Positions 45,870 through 59,407 of a DNA stretch of 64,000 nucleotides are shown piece after piece (within the stretch, counting starts at the first letter, position 1; each line of letters starts with the position of its first letter). The stretch spans positions 39,131,217 through 39,195,216 of the forward strand of contig CP141139.1 in the NCBI GenBank assembly GCA_035236585.1, read 5' to 3'. This DNA comes from Warburgia ugandensis. Lineage: Eukaryota; Streptophyta; Magnoliopsida; Canellales; Canellaceae. Below the pieces are notes generated by a model. That model made no database searches. It saw nothing but the letters and a program-made list of their open reading frames with translations, and was not told the origin of the DNA. A program made the translations under genes and the position numbers.

Positions 45870-46430
45870 TTACAAATGAAAAAATTTTAGAGGAAAAAAA
45901 TTATACAGTTCAAAAGTTTCCTTAATTCCATATAGAATATATTGAATAGGTCTCCAAAATGAAGGGTGAGTAAATTTATCTTGCAATTTTGAATTTTGAA
46001 TTTTATCACAAGGTAAGGTAATAAATATATCTCTAGGATGCTTCTCATAATTAGAGATAATTGTAGGAGCTTGATGCAGCCTTTGTGGAAATGAAGTAAG
46101 GATGTGATATGACTTATTAGGTGGGATGCTTTTGTTATCAACAAATTTATCTTTCTTTCTAACACGTTTTGATACCATTTTAGTCTTTTTAGGATCAAAT
46201 TTCTCAATTATTTTACCATTATGAAGAATGGTAATTGCCTTACTTTGTTCCATGTTTGTAGTTGTAGAATTAATCTCATCTACCACATGCATATCATTTG
46301 GGTTTACATTTGGTGGGGTAGGAAATTGCTTTTTCTCAAGGGTCTGTAGCATTTGAGACATCATATCCTTCAATTTGGTCATGGATTGTGTGTTCTCTTT
46401 TAATTGGGCTTCAAATTGAGCATTTTCCAC
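45870..46430 (-). pseudogene. Gypsy-type gag, C-terminal fragment
   Basis: 186 codons. The start (QLKENTQSMTKLKDMMSQM) is a coiled-coil-like stretch, followed by QFPTPPNVNPN and SKAITILHNGKIIEK, matching the end of plant gypsy gag (compare VNAVTTLRSGKxV). The N-terminal capsid part is missing, and the likeness fades before the end. The ORF is open, but the ATG is internal to the gag domain, so I treat it as a fragment. Confidence 0.7.
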
Positions 46431-46436
46431 TCCTGG

Positions 46437-47117
46437 ATCAATGGATTAACTTGAGGTTTTGACTGTGGCTTAGATTGATTGTTTAAACTTTAGATGTAAG
46501 ATCAGGACCATTAAATCAACCACGAATTGTTTTTTGATAAAGATTTGAAATTTGATTTGAATAAAAAAAAATTAAGCACAACCTGTTAAAATTAAATTGT
46601 TGATTTTGTTCGGTTAAAACTAAATGGGGATTGACTTTTTGAGAAAAGGACAAAATAGGGAAAAATACAAAGTAAGGACTTAAATGGAATTAAAATAAGA
46701 CAATAAGGAAAAAATTGGAATTTGTGTTTTGCAATTTTTTTTTTTTTCCTGGTTTTAGTTAAAACAAGAAGAAACTTGTAGGAGAAATAAGATGATAATA
46801 GGGAGAGAATAACAAAGGTAGAAAAGGAAAACATGGGGAAAACCTGATTTGTGTTTTCTTCATAATAGCAAAAGCTTAAAAAAAACAAAATTTTGATGAA
46901 TTTCTATGAAAAATAAGGAAGAAATTTTATGAGGAAAATTATGAAAATCATGGTTCAAAATAGGAATAAAAAACAAGGGAAACGATGACAAGAATATTGA
47001 CAAGAAGCTGGGAGCAAAAAATAGATTGGGAAAAAGGGGATGAAGATGATGGGAAACTGGGAAAAAGAGATGGCTGTGAATGGTGATTGACAGGGAACAA
47101 AGAATGGAGTGACTGTA
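46437..47117 (-). repeat. 5' LTR of the gag-only element, distal part
   Basis: Aligns with 42712-43365 of the 3' LTR (for example GATGATGGGAAACT, TCATAATAG/TCGTAATAG). Its right edge at 47117 is the solo LTR insertion point. Its left edge lacks the last 400 bp found in the 3' LTR. Confidence 0.8.
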
Positions 47118-49175
47118 TGTAATGCCCTAGCAATTTACACTATTTTTAACGAAAATTGAACATTCTATAGGAAATAAACTGAGTTAAATGGTTCACTTTA
47201 TTTAAAATACTAAATGAAGGAATTTGTGAGGGAACTTAGTACCATTATATTCTACTCGAAAAATGGAATCCAAAGCCTCAAAAATCACTCAAAACGGAGT
47301 TCGTATGAAGAAGTTACAGCCATTTAAAGATAGGGGTATTTCTGAAAATTAAACAGAAAAACGAAAAAGGACGAAAAACGCAGGGGGCCGTTTTGATAAC
47401 GACACCCCCTGTCGTCTTCAACCTCTAGACCCCTCCAGAAACCCTCGATCCTGATTTTTCTAGAGGATTTTGCCACCGCCAAGGGCGGCACCGCCATTGG
47501 CAGCATCGCCATAAGCAGGGCTATAAAAACCCCATCTCCCCCTCCAAAAACACAAGTTTTCCAGCGTTTTTCTAGTCATTTGAGACTGGAGTTTCTGGCA
47601 AAAATAAACAACTCGTCTCTCTATGTTTTCCGGCAACGGCCAGGCCCAAGTCAGGCCGGCCATTGCCATTCTCCCCATTTCCCCTCTCTTCCCTTTTACA
47701 ATCTTGCTCGACGTTGCCCTCCTGGATTCCGGACAACACCAAATTCCAGAGAGCAGGCGCACTCGTCGAGAAGAAGAGCGTCCTCAGGCTACAGGAGTTT
47801 ATAAATGAGACCCAGGGACGGGTTAAGTGATAAAGGATGCGACTCTAGGAGACTTTGAGGTAGGTGCTCTATCGCTACTAGACTTTTTAAAAGAGCCATG
47901 ATTGTTTTATGCATGTTTTAAGTATAAGTTATATAACTTGTTTAGCATGACTTAATTCAGTATACATATGATAAATGCTTTATGCATAGATATGTTTTGC
48001 AAATAATTGCATATACATTATGCATAGATATGTTTTGCAAACAAATGCATATATTGCATGATTTGTGAGCATTGAGTTTTTGAAAGATTGCATGTCCTTG
48101 AGGGTTACCAAAAGACACTGGAGTGCCCAAAAGACGATGGGTAGGCAGTTGTGAGGGACCCAAAGAGGACAGGTTTTGAAAAAGGGGTTTTCGCTTGTTT
48201 GATCGGATATGATTTGAGCTGATAAGCTCATGGGAGCTATGCCGAGAGGTTTGGGTTGGCCTTCAGCCTCTACCACTATTAGGTGGATGGGTACCACGCT
48301 CAAAAAGGGCATGTCCTTACGTCGACTGCATGTGGTACAGGGGGCTGCCACTGGTGTCACGGCACTGGGTTGATGTGTCATATGCCCCGTGGAGGCTATG
48401 ACGCTGTGTCCTTAGGTACCCGGGGACCACACGGCGGCGAGGTCGTGGGCATAGTTAGACCCTATGGTTTGATGATTTTACTTGCATTGCATATGGCATG
48501 ACATGAGGTTGGTCGACCATACCATACTAGATATCCATGAGTTGGATTCAGTGGAGCATCTTATGCATATCATTATGTTTATGATATATGATACTTTCGA
48601 CTTAGATTATGCTATTCTTTAAGTCATTAGTATTCCAGTTTGACAGTGGTTTTTAATATCGATATTGAACATGATTGTTTGAACATGCACATGTTTTTAA
48701 GAGCACATGATTTTAAACATAGCATGCATTGCAAAACTAATAGTGATAGACTCCTACTGAGTATAGTATATACTCACCCTATCCTTAACATTTTTCAAGA
48801 TAGTTCCACTCACAAATAGAAGACGTTTCAAGAGATATTAGTGCTACGAGCAAGTGAATAAACAAAGGAGACAACTATACATGTGAGTAAACTCTCTACC
48901 CTTTGGACATGTATTTGTATTTATTTACAATTGGACTGTGTGCTGTGACTGGATAGACCTGGGGAAAAACATTTATGACTTCTGAAGTTTTTCAAAAACT
49001 ACTTTGATTGTTGTGAAAGCAAATGACACTCGGGGTTTTCAAAATGAGTTTAGAACTAAAGATTTTCTGCTGCATTGCATGGTTTTTTATAAAATGGTTT
49101 TCAAATAGGGATGCATCCGGCCTTAGGAATTAGATATTGCATTTAAAAATGCATGAGAAAACCCGGGTCGTCACA
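47118..49175 (+). mobile_element. Solo LTR (2058 bp) with perfect CTGTA target duplication
   Basis: Starts TGTAATGCCC, ends GGGTCGTCACA; CTGTA at 47113-47117 and 49176-49180. A TATA box (GCTATAAAAACC) is near 47519. There is no internal retrotransposon sequence, so it is the product of LTR-LTR recombination. The paralogous LTR at about 43363-43385 preserves the uninterrupted site. Confidence 0.95.
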
Positions 49176-49180
49176 CTGTA

Positions 49181-49978
<798 letters not shown>

Positions 49979-50961
49979 TTCTCATTATTCAAGAGCACAA
50001 GTTTCCTTTGCCCCACCACAAACTTGGCCACTTGCCCCTCCATATTAAGACAGTTTTGTATGTTGTCAATTGTATTTCATTCTTGAAATTTTACGAGATT
50101 TAGCCCTTAAATCATGAAAAGTAATTTATTTTCACACTCATCTTTCTTTTTATACTTTATCTTTCCAAAGTAATAGAACAATTTTCTATGCCTCTCCGTT
50201 AGAAATCGTGTAGAAAATTGAATTTGAACCTAACTTAACCGAACATATCAAAATGCTATTTGTAAGAGATACTTTTAATTCTTGTCCTTTTAACTTAATC
50301 TCTAGGACTAGATATTTCCATAAGTAGAAAAACTTTTGAAGAGAATGCCACTAATTGGGCATACTCCAAAAGAGGAGAATAGAGAATGTCTCTAATTGGC
50401 AAGACTTTAGAAGAACAAGACACTAGAGAGCTTGAAGGAGAGAGAAAAGTTGGTGCAAAGAAAGGCTTAGGGGGTACCCTTTATATAGGGGTCATGGGTA
50501 GCTATTAAGTGTTCAATTTTGGTCAAAATACCCCTAATTTAGTATTCAATTAGATCATCTAACCGTGCATATTTGTAAAATTTAGCTTGATTTTGAATTT
50601 AGCTTTAATTGACCGTCCAAACCTTAATTTGTCAAAATCAACGGTCAGATGATCATTAGAGCTCATTAGATGACTAATATACGGTTTAGATGATTCTAAT
50701 TTAGTCTTTTCTTTTGCAGATCAGCCAAAGGACACACGGATGACTAAGATCAAAAGTTAATAGTGCAGATAATCTTAAAGAGAATTGAATGGACCAGATC
50801 ACTTATAAAGATAAATGGGATAGTTTCCTAAACGATAATTGAGCTCAAGCGAAAATCATGGACAAAAAGGGCAACTTGCAATTCTGTAGGAGTTTCCAAA
50901 GTCAAAGGAGGGGACCTAAATTAGCATTATCTTTCTTTTCTATTACTCCTTTTTTTTTACT

Positions 50962-50964
<3 letters not shown>

Positions 50965-51052
<88 letters not shown>
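50965..51052. repeat. (TC)44 microsatellite
   Basis: 88 bp of uninterrupted TC in the third LTR. Confidence 0.98.
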
Positions 51053-51054
<2 letters not shown>

Positions 51055-51623
51055 TTCCCATCCCCTTACCTTTCTCTCCTAACCACCCATCACGCACAAC
51101 TCTCTCCCCCTACTCTCTTTCCCTCATTCCTCTCTTTTCCTTTCTCATTGCCATATTACGTAGAAGGCAACTCACTTCTTCCCATTCTTACCCACCTTCC
51201 TATTCCCCTTATTCTCATCTTCTAAACCACTTCCAAAAAACACCATAGGAGGAGAACCATTTTCGTCACCTCTCTTCTGCTTTTTAAGGAGGCCTCTCTC
51301 CCACTTCCCATTCTCTCTTCCTTCCAATTCTTTCTTCTCTTCTTCTCCTCTCCATTCTTTCGTCTCTTCTTTCCTTAGGCCGAACCGGAGGCAGGCATCC
51401 CTTCCCTTTTCTCCTCACCTCCATTCTCTCTTCCTCTTCTCTCATTCTCTCTCACGTCCATTTTCTCTCCTCTTTCTCATTCCCTTCTCATCTTTCTCTT
51501 CTCCCTCTCCCTTCTCCCTTCTCCCTTCTCTCGAACTCCCTTTTCTTTAATCACACCATAGCACCAACCCCTACTATGCCCTTTTCTCCTTCTCTGTTCT
51601 CCCTTCTCTCTCAATCCCGTTAT

Positions 51624-51666
51624 CTCCCACTCCCACTCCCACTCCCACTCCCACTCCCACTCCCAC
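51624..51666. repeat. (CTCCCA)7 hexamer array
   Basis: Seven perfect CTCCCA units inside a long pyrimidine-rich stretch (51053-51850) of the LTR. Confidence 0.95.
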
Positions 51667-51844
51667 ATCCACCTCCAGCATCCTTTGTTCCCTTCTCCCC
51701 AGTCATCTCTACTTCCTATTGGACCCCCTTCTTAACTCCATCGGAACCACTGCCCATCATTGCTCGGGCAACGTTCCCACGGTATCCCTTCTCTCCTAAT
51801 CACCAGCGACCGTAGCACAGCACTAGACCGGCACCCTCCTTCAG

Positions 51845-51846
<2 letters not shown>

Positions 51847-51937
<91 letters not shown>
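51847..51937. repeat. (TC)45 microsatellite
   Basis: 91 bp of uninterrupted TC, the second such tract in this LTR. Confidence 0.98.
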
Positions 51938-51939
<2 letters not shown>

Positions 51940-53015
51940 ACCATGGTTAGATCAAGAGGAGAAAACCCGAATTGGGTTTTTCTCCGTTTGTCCTCTTTTC
52001 TCCCGCGCCCCTCTCCTCCTTCTCCCTTCTCCTCCTTCTTCCCCATCTTCCTTCGTTAGGTTTCCTAGGTTTTTTTCTTAAAACTAGATTTTCATCAAAA
52101 TTTCAATTTTGCCCTTGTTTATTTAAAGCAATCTCATTTCTGTTCTTTCTAGTTAATTAAATCTATGTCCCCATTTTATTTACGTCTATGCCCTGTTTTA
52201 TCCATATTCTATTATCCAAGAACTGTCCAATCTAAATTAGATCATTTAAGGCTTAACCCAATCAACGGGTTAGCCTTAATCAAAACAAATCTTCAATTTC
52301 TCTTTTGTTTCTTATCGAATTTCAAATAAATTTTACAGAGTCATTCTTAAGACATCCCTAGATCTAATTAATGTTTCCAATCTTTAATATGAAGTCCAAA
52401 AATCAATATGAACCATCCAAATCTTGAAATTACAAATTAGCCCAGATCTCTTTGATTTTGATGAATCTGACAAATCCGACTGGTGGATCTATAATCAAGG
52501 ATGTGATGAAAATATATATTAAGGCTGATCATCTATTAGATTGGAAGATTTGAATATTTTGATAGTGATTGATCTAGGGAAGTAGTTTTCTCTTATTATT
52601 TGATTTTGTTTGTTTTCTTTAGGAACTGGAAATTCTGTAATTTTGTTGGATATGATCTCTGATTATAATTTCAATAATTTCAGTAATTTTGAGTGATTTA
52701 TTTTTAATTTTAGATAATTAAATTTTATTAAAAATCCTACTTTTTAAATCAAGTCCTCGTGAGATCGACCCATACTTGCATTAGCTACACTACAATAGCC
52801 CGTGCACTTGCGGTTAAACATCAACAGTAGCTACCCCATTTGGTAATAATGGCTTGATTTAAATCATGTTAGTGGCTAGTCTATGGTGACTTTGGTGATA
52901 ATTCATGTTTTTTTCTCTTTACTAAAGTTTTTAAATTTGAAAAAACATGTGTGTAATGTGTTTTTGCTTACAAATGAAGTGGATATGCTAGCTAATGGAT
53001 TGTAAGCAACTTAAT

Positions 53016-55256
53016 TTGATGAGTGTTTACACCATTTAAATTTAGTTCTTGCTAGATGTCAAGAAAAGAACTTAGTGTTAAACTAGGGAAATGTTATTTT
53101 ATGGTTCAAAATGACATTATTTTAGACCTCATTATATCACACAATTCTATAGAAGCCGACAAAGCCAAAGTGAATTCAATCTTTAACCTTAATCCTCTAA
53201 GAATAATGAAAGAAATATGCTCATTTTTAGGCCATGCTAGTTTTTTAAGAAGATTCATCAAAGATTTCAATAAAATTGCTAAGCCCTTATGTAATTTACT
53301 TATGAAGGAGGCATCTTTTGACTTTGATGATGACTACATGAAAGCATTTGAATGCCTAAAGGCTAAGTTAACTTCTACGCTGATAATTCGACCACTTGAC
53401 TGGAGTACACAATTTGAAATAATATGTGATGCTTCAGACTATGCAATTAGGGCTGTTTTGAGGCGGCGCATTCATAAACTTTCCCATGTGATATACTATG
53501 CTAGTAAGACACTAAAAAATGACCAACTCAATTATTCAACTACAGAACAAGAGTTATTGGTGGTAATTTTTTGCATTAGACAAGTTTAGATCTTACTTGC
53601 GAGGATCTAAGATTATAGTATACTTGGATACATTAAAATATCTCCTTTTTGTAAAGGATACAAAACCTAGGTTAATCTAATAGAAACTATTGCTATAAGA
53701 ATTTGATCTTGAAATTTGGGATAAGAAAGGTTTTGAAAATGTTGTAGCAGACCACTTATCCAAACTAGTTATGGAGTCTATTAGCGAAAATGTTCCTATA
53801 ATAGAGACATTTTCAGATGAATAATTATTGCACATTTCCCAATTGTCTTGGTATGGAGATATTGTTAATTATCTTGTCATAGGTCAAATGCCGAATCATT
53901 AGTCAAAACAAGATAGAAAAAGATTTATTACCAAGGTTAAATGCTTTACATGGGATGATCAGTACTTGTTTAAGTACTGTCCTAATCAAGTTATTAGGAG
54001 ATGTATACCAGATAATGAACATCATCAGATCATTTCCTTTTGTCATAATCATGCATGTGGGGGTCATTTTAGTTCTAGAGAGACAGCTACAAAGATTTTG
54101 CCGTGTATCTTTTATTGGCTCAATATTTTTAGAAACTCACATGCTAATTGCATAGCATGTGCTAGATGTCAATAATTAGGGAGCATAGGAAAAAGAAATA
54201 TGATGCCTTTAACCCCATTTTGATCATTGAGACTTTTGATATTTGGGGTACTGATTTCATGGGACCTTTTCCAACTCTTTGAGTTATTTGTACAACCTTA
54301 TGGGGGTGGATTATGTGTCAAAATGGTTAGAAGCCATATCATGTAAATCCCATGACCACAAGAAAAGAAAATATATTTTTAGGCTTTGGTACTTCTAAGG
54401 TCATAATTAGTGATGAAGGTAAACATTTTTGGTAATAGGGCATTTGAGAATTTAATGAAGAATATGGTGTTATCTACAGAATTACTACCCCTTATCATCC
54501 TCAGACTAGTGGATAGGCAGAGGTGTCTAATAGGGAGATAAAGCAAATTTTGCAAAAGATAGTCAATCCAAATAAGAAGGGGAGCCTTAGCGCAACGGTA
54601 AAAGTTGTCGTCATGTGACCTTGAGGTCGGTTCAAGGCATGGAATCAACCTCTTACAAAATGCAAGGTAAGGCTGCTTACTATAGGCCCTTGTGGTCCGT
54701 CCCTTCCCCAGACTCTAAATAGGCGGGAGCTTCATGCATCGGGGCTGCCCTTTTGGTCTATGAGACTTTGTGATGCTTTATGGTCCCATCTTGTTGCATA
54801 TAAGACTCCTACTGCATGTCACCTTATCACTTGGTCTATGGAAAGGCTTACCATCTTCTAGTAGAACTTAAGCATAAAGCATATTGGGCTATTAAAAAGC
54901 TAAATTTTGACCTAGATACTATTGGGACCTACAAGAAGCTCCAACTCAATGAGCTGGATGAGCTTAGGAAAGATGCATATGAGTTAGTTAAGCTATAAAA
55001 AGATCATATGAAAAGTAATCATGATAGATACGTACTCCATTACCCTAGGACAAAAGGACCTTTTGTATAATTCTAGATTATATCTATTTCTTAAAAAACT
55101 TCAATCTCGATGGACTAGACCCTGCATAGCATGTATGGGGCCATTGAAATAGAAAAGTATGGTGAGATTTTCAAAGTCAATGGGCCAAGGTTGAAACCCT
55201 ATCTAGAGTTGGCCAACTCTGAAATAGAGGAGATATTGTTAGAGGAACTTGTATAG
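53016..55256 (+). pseudogene. Ty3/gypsy pol fragment: RT end, RNase H, integrase
   Basis: Starts late in RT (near HLNLVLARCQEK) and has a one-base frameshift near 53085. It continues with KCYFMVQ, SFLGHASFLRRFIKDF, CDASDYAIRAVL (RNase H start, about 53425) and YYASKTLKNDQLNYSTTEQ. The integrase zinc domain is at 54015-54175 (HNHACGGHF ... CIACARC), and the core (FDIWGTDFMGPFP) begins near 54235 with several frameshifts and stops. An Au SINE splits it at 54577-54754. The C-terminal part ([20 protein letters not shown], then [10 protein letters not shown]) runs from 54815 and ends at 55256. Sequence style fits the Athila/Tat side of plant gypsy elements. The RT N-terminus, protease and gag are missing, and no 3' LTR follows. 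Confidence 0.9.
54577..54754 (+). mobile_element. Au-type SINE, copy 4, inserted in gypsy integrase
   Basis: Full length from GGGGAGCCTTAGCGCAACGG to GGGGCTGCCCTTTT. It has lost three bases at the B box (GAGGTCGGTTCAAGG). It interrupts an integrase segment: NPNK before and WSMRL(C)DALW-like codons after. No clear target duplication remains. Confidence 0.93.
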
Positions 55257-55259
55257 TAA

Positions 55260-55630
55260 GACTTACCTTAGCATGTCCTAGGACATTGCATCAATCATAT
55301 GATCAGCATTCATCATTAAAATTGCATTCATCATGGCATCGCATGTCTGGCTAAAGATGTAAAACTTAGCGCTTACTAGGAGGCAACCTAGGGTTTTTAG
55401 AGTCTCATTATTCTGCATTACCCATTTATCATATATGAGTCCTATGTTTTCAAACATTGGGGGCAATGTTTAGTTCAGGTTAGGGGGTATAGACATGCAT
55501 GAGATTTTGAGTTTTTCTTAAAAAAAAGAGGAGAGTTTCTAAAATTTTTTAGGTTAAAGTTCTTTTATTGTGATGAGAATTGGATTGCTAGAATCTTAGT
55601 ATTTCTCCTACTTTAACTTTTTTTATAGAA
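55260..55630. other. Untranslated tail after the gypsy pol fragment
   Basis: Contains TTGGGGGCAATGTTTAGTTC and AGGTTAGGGGGT (about 55460-55485), resembling the tract upstream of gypsy 3' LTRs. No LTR follows before the copia remnant. Confidence 0.4.
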
Positions 55631-55634
55631 ATGG

Positions 55635-57171
55635 TTAATTAATAACTAGGAACTTGATGTCTATATGCTTTGACTTCGTCGAGCTCCTATTGTTATTGGA
55701 ATATAAATTTGCTGACTTATTGTCACAAAATAACTTAAGTGGTCTTTCAATTCTATCCACAATTTGCAGCCCTGTGACAAAATTCCACAGCCATATTCCA
55801 TGATTGTATGCCTCATAATATGCTATAAACTCAGTTGCCATGGTAGAAGAAGCAATGAGTGTCTTCTTAGCACTCTTCTAGGAGACAGCACCTCCAACAA
55901 GTAGATAGATATAGCCTGAAGTGGATCTATGACTGTCTTAGCATCCAGCAATGTCGAAATTGGAATACTCAATGATCTCTAACTTATCCAACCTCCTGTA
56001 TGTGAGCATGTAATGTTTTGTTCTAAGAAGATATCACTTGACCCGTTTCATTAATTTCCAATGATCCATTCCTAGATTACTCAAATATCTACTTAACATC
56101 CAACAATGTACGCAATATCTGGACGGGGACAAACTTGAGCATACATTAGACTTTCCACTACTGAAGCATATGGAATCTTGTACATTTTCTTAGTTTCAAA
56201 ATCATTCTTGGGGCATTGGCCGAGACTAAACTTGTCTCCCTTAGCAACAAGGGTGTCTTCTGGTTTGCAATCTTGTATGCCAAATCTCTTAAGTACCTTC
56301 TCAATATAGCCCTTTTGTGATAATCCAAGAATACCTATAGAGCGATCCCGATGTATATGAATCCCCAATACAAAAGATGCGTCCCCAAGATCTTTCATCT
56401 CAAATTTCTTTGACAGAAATCTCTTGGTTTTGTACAACAAGGCTATATCATTGCTAGCAAGCAGTATGTCATCGACATATAAAATCAAGAAAAAGTGTTT
56501 ACTCCCACTGGACTTGTAGTATATACAATTATCAACTGCATTCATCTCAAAACCGAACGAGATAACAACTTGATGGAATTTGTAATACCATTCACGGGAA
56601 GCTTGCTTAAGCCCATATATGGATTTCTTTAATTTGCAAACCATATTCTTTGCATCTCCCCACATAAAGTTTTTTGGCTACACCATATAAATCGTCTTAT
56701 CAATGTCACCATTGAAAAACACAGTCTTTACATCCATCTGATGCAACTCAAGGTCAAAATGTGCCACTAATGCCATATTGTCTTGAAAGAGTCTTTCGAT
56801 GAAATCGAAGGGAAACTATCATTATAATCAATGCCTTCTTTATGAGTGAAGCCCTTTGTAACAAGACGAGCCTTATAGCTCTCCACATCACCCTTCGAAT
56901 CCCTCTTGATTTTAAATATCCATTTGCAACCAATGGCTTTCTCACCTTTAGGCAATGGGATGAGTTCCCATACGTCATTGTCTTTCATGGACTTAATCTC
57001 TTCATTTATGGCGTCAATCCACTTCTGAGAATTAGTACTTTGCATGGCTTGATGAAAGTTGATCGGATCATCTTCCACCAATCCAATGTCATCCTCATGT
57101 TCTTGGAGAGATATGATATAATCATCAGAAACTGCACTTCTCCTCTCTTTAGTGGATCTCCTTAATGGCAT
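55635..57171 (-). pseudogene. Copia element 2 reverse transcriptase and RNase H
   Basis: RT begins in the 57171-56767 frame (KWIDAINEEIKSMKDNDVWEL, CKWIFKIKRDSKG), shifts, and continues at 56665-56093 with KKSIYGLKQASREWY, an intact FLILYVDDILLAS box (about 56475-56512) and the DLGDASFVLGI block. The RNase H end is at 55841-55635 (ATEFIAYYEA ... STKSKHIDIKF). Confidence 0.93.
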
Positions 57172-57393
57172 CTGTTCTTGAGGTTGTTGAGTTTGTTCTT
57201 CAAGAGTAACCTATTGAATTTGATTAGGGAGAATTTCAACATTGTCTTGTGATTCTGGTATTGCTTCTTAAACAACGTCAAGAATAGGAGCTTGATCATT
57301 GTTAATAACAATCGTAGGAAGAGAAATGGATTCCTCTTCAAAGACAAAGTCTTTAACCTTATCTCTCCCCCCAAACTTAATATCCTCAAAGAA

Positions 57394-58248
57394 CTAGGCA
57401 TTTCCTATTTCAAAGAAGGACCTGACTATGGGATCATAAAATTTGTACCCCCAAGATCGTTCAGAGTACCCAACAAGATAGCTGCTGACCATTCTTGAGC
57501 TCAGTTTCTTTTCATTTGGCCTATAAGGCCTTGCCCCAACTGAACAACCCCAAATGTGTAAATGCTTTATACTGGGCTTCTTGGCCATCCATAATTCATA
57601 AGGAGTTTTAGCCGCTGCCTTAGTTAGAACTCTATTAAGGATGTAAGATGCAGTTTTTAATGTTCTGTTTTGTCTCTCAGCAACACCATTCATGCTGGGA
57701 CTTCCTGGCATGGTGTACTATGGGATGATACCGCATTCCTCTAGGAATTTGACAAATGGCCCTGGACATTGTTCACCTGATCTGTCATATTTGCCATAGT
57801 ACTCACCACCATGGTCAAATATGTCAGCCTTAATGCTTTTGTCAAGTTGGTTCTCAACTTCAGCCTTGACTGCCTTAAACACATCCAGTGATTAAGAATT
57901 CACATGAATGAGATAAAGGTAGCCATAATGTGAGAAATCACCTATGACCGTAATAAAATATTATTGACCATTCCATGAAGCTATAGGGAATGACCCACAA
58001 ATATCCATATGTATTAGTTCTAAAATGCCTGAAGATCTATTGTCACCTAATGTCCTTATATTTGCTTGCTTTCCCTTAATGCACTCAACACAGACTTGAA
58101 AGTCTGACAAATCAAGGGGATCGAGAATTCCATCTAACACAAGTCTTTCAATTCTTTGTTTAGATATGTGCCCTAAATGCTTGTGGTAGAGTGAAGCAGA
58201 ATTCTTATTGGTTAATTTGTGTTTTATACCATGTGAACTCACATTCAA
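57394..58248 (-). pseudogene. Copia element 2 integrase with an internal deletion
   Basis: The zinc domain LYHKHLGHISKQR ... CVECIKGKQ is at about 58200-58060. The core follows with frameshifts. Near 57690 the catalytic-Glu motif NGVAERQNRTLK is intact, but it continues straight to TASYILNRVLTKAAAKTPYELW; about 20-25 residues normally between these blocks are missing in frame. The end has HLHIWGCSVGARPYRP and YSERSWGYKFYDP. Confidence 0.9.
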
Positions 58249-58599
58249 GGTATCATTAAAAGAGGCAATAGTATTAAGTAAATAAAGGTTATCATAAAGA
58301 AATAAAGAACTGTACCTACAATATTTGAATTCAGAAAAAGACTAAACTGATTATTTCCAAATGACAAGAATAACCAAATTCTGTCTAAAAGATGGTACAA
58401 CAAATGTCTCTTTCAAGTCCAAATAATATCCAGTCTTTAATAATAACCTAAAGGTCCCTTTCGCCTCAACCTCCACTAATTTGTCATCACCTGCATAGAT
58501 GAATCTTTCAACATCATTTGACTTTCATCAACTCAGGCAACCCTGCATAGACACACTTATGTGAGTAGTAGTACCAGAATCTATCCACCAAGTGTGACT

Positions 58600-59407
58600 T
58601 GGTACTCAAGCTAAATTAATCTCATAACAGACCAAAGTGAGAAGTGTACTTTTCTTTGCATGCCGAGCGTGACATTTGGTACAGTTCTTCTTCATATGTC
58701 TAGGATTCTTACGAAAGTAACAGCCAAATTCCTCATTTTGTTTCTTTTGCTATTTCTTTTGAGGTGGACTACTCACAGCTTCTTTATCCTTATTCCTTTT
58801 CTTTTTCTTATCCTTAGAGGTACTTGCCAAGTGAGCACTTTCAGTCTTTTCTTGCTTCATCCTTTCCTCTTCTTGCACACAATGAGAAATGAGCTCATTA
58901 AGAGACCATTTGTCCTTTTAGCAGTTATAATTGACCTTAAATTGATTGAATTGTGCAAGAAGAGAAATCAAAACTAGCATGAGCAAATCCTCAAACAACT
59001 ATAGCTTTAGTGCCTTTAGTTTTGAAGCAAGATGAGACATCTCCATGTTGTACTCCCTTATATTTTCTTTTCCTTTATACTTATTAAAATCAAGTTTGAC
59101 AGAATCATACTTGTTTTAGCCTTATCATTTTTAGCAAAATGCTTTTCAATTTCCTGATGGAACTCCTTAGCAGTAGTTACCTTTTCGGACATAGCACCCT
59201 GAAGGTTTTTGGAATTCTACACTTCATGATCATAAGACTCATACAATTTGAACGATCCCACTTCTCAAAGTCCGATTTTTCCTCATTGGAACTTTTGTCT
59301 GTAAGAGCAATGGGTTGTTCAATCCTTAATGTAAGGTTTAGATCCATGTAGCCAAGAACGACCATGACGTTCTCTTTCCATTCCTTAAAGTTGGTCACGT
59401 TTAACAT
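58600..59407 (-). pseudogene. Copia element 2 gag
   Basis: Starts at the ATG at 59407 (MLNVTNFKEWKENVMVVLGY), typical of this copia gag family, and breaks after about 75 codons. A zinc-knuckle remnant GCYFRKNPRHMKKNCTK lies near 58725-58670, where the second Cys of the usual CFFCKKxGHxKxxC is replaced by Arg. Confidence 0.85.

Larger units (their letters stand above)
50510..52820 (+). repeat. Third LTR of the gypsy-like family, plus orientation
   Basis: Starts TGTTCAATTTTG and ends CCCGTGCACTTGCGGTTAAACA. Its first 300 bp match the minus-strand reading of 44132-43800 (AGATCATCTAACC, GATGATCATTAGAGC, TTTAGATGATTCTAATT). It holds two TC tracts and a hexamer array. No primer binding site follows, and the next 200 bp are unassigned, so the link to the pol fragment at 53 kb is by proximity only. 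Confidence 0.72.

Noticed and set aside
53040-55256. Endogenous pararetrovirus instead of a gypsy element
   Set aside because: Integrase with an HHCC zinc domain and core is present, and the RNase H-integrase order and sequence style are Ty3/gypsy; no movement-protein or coat features are seen.
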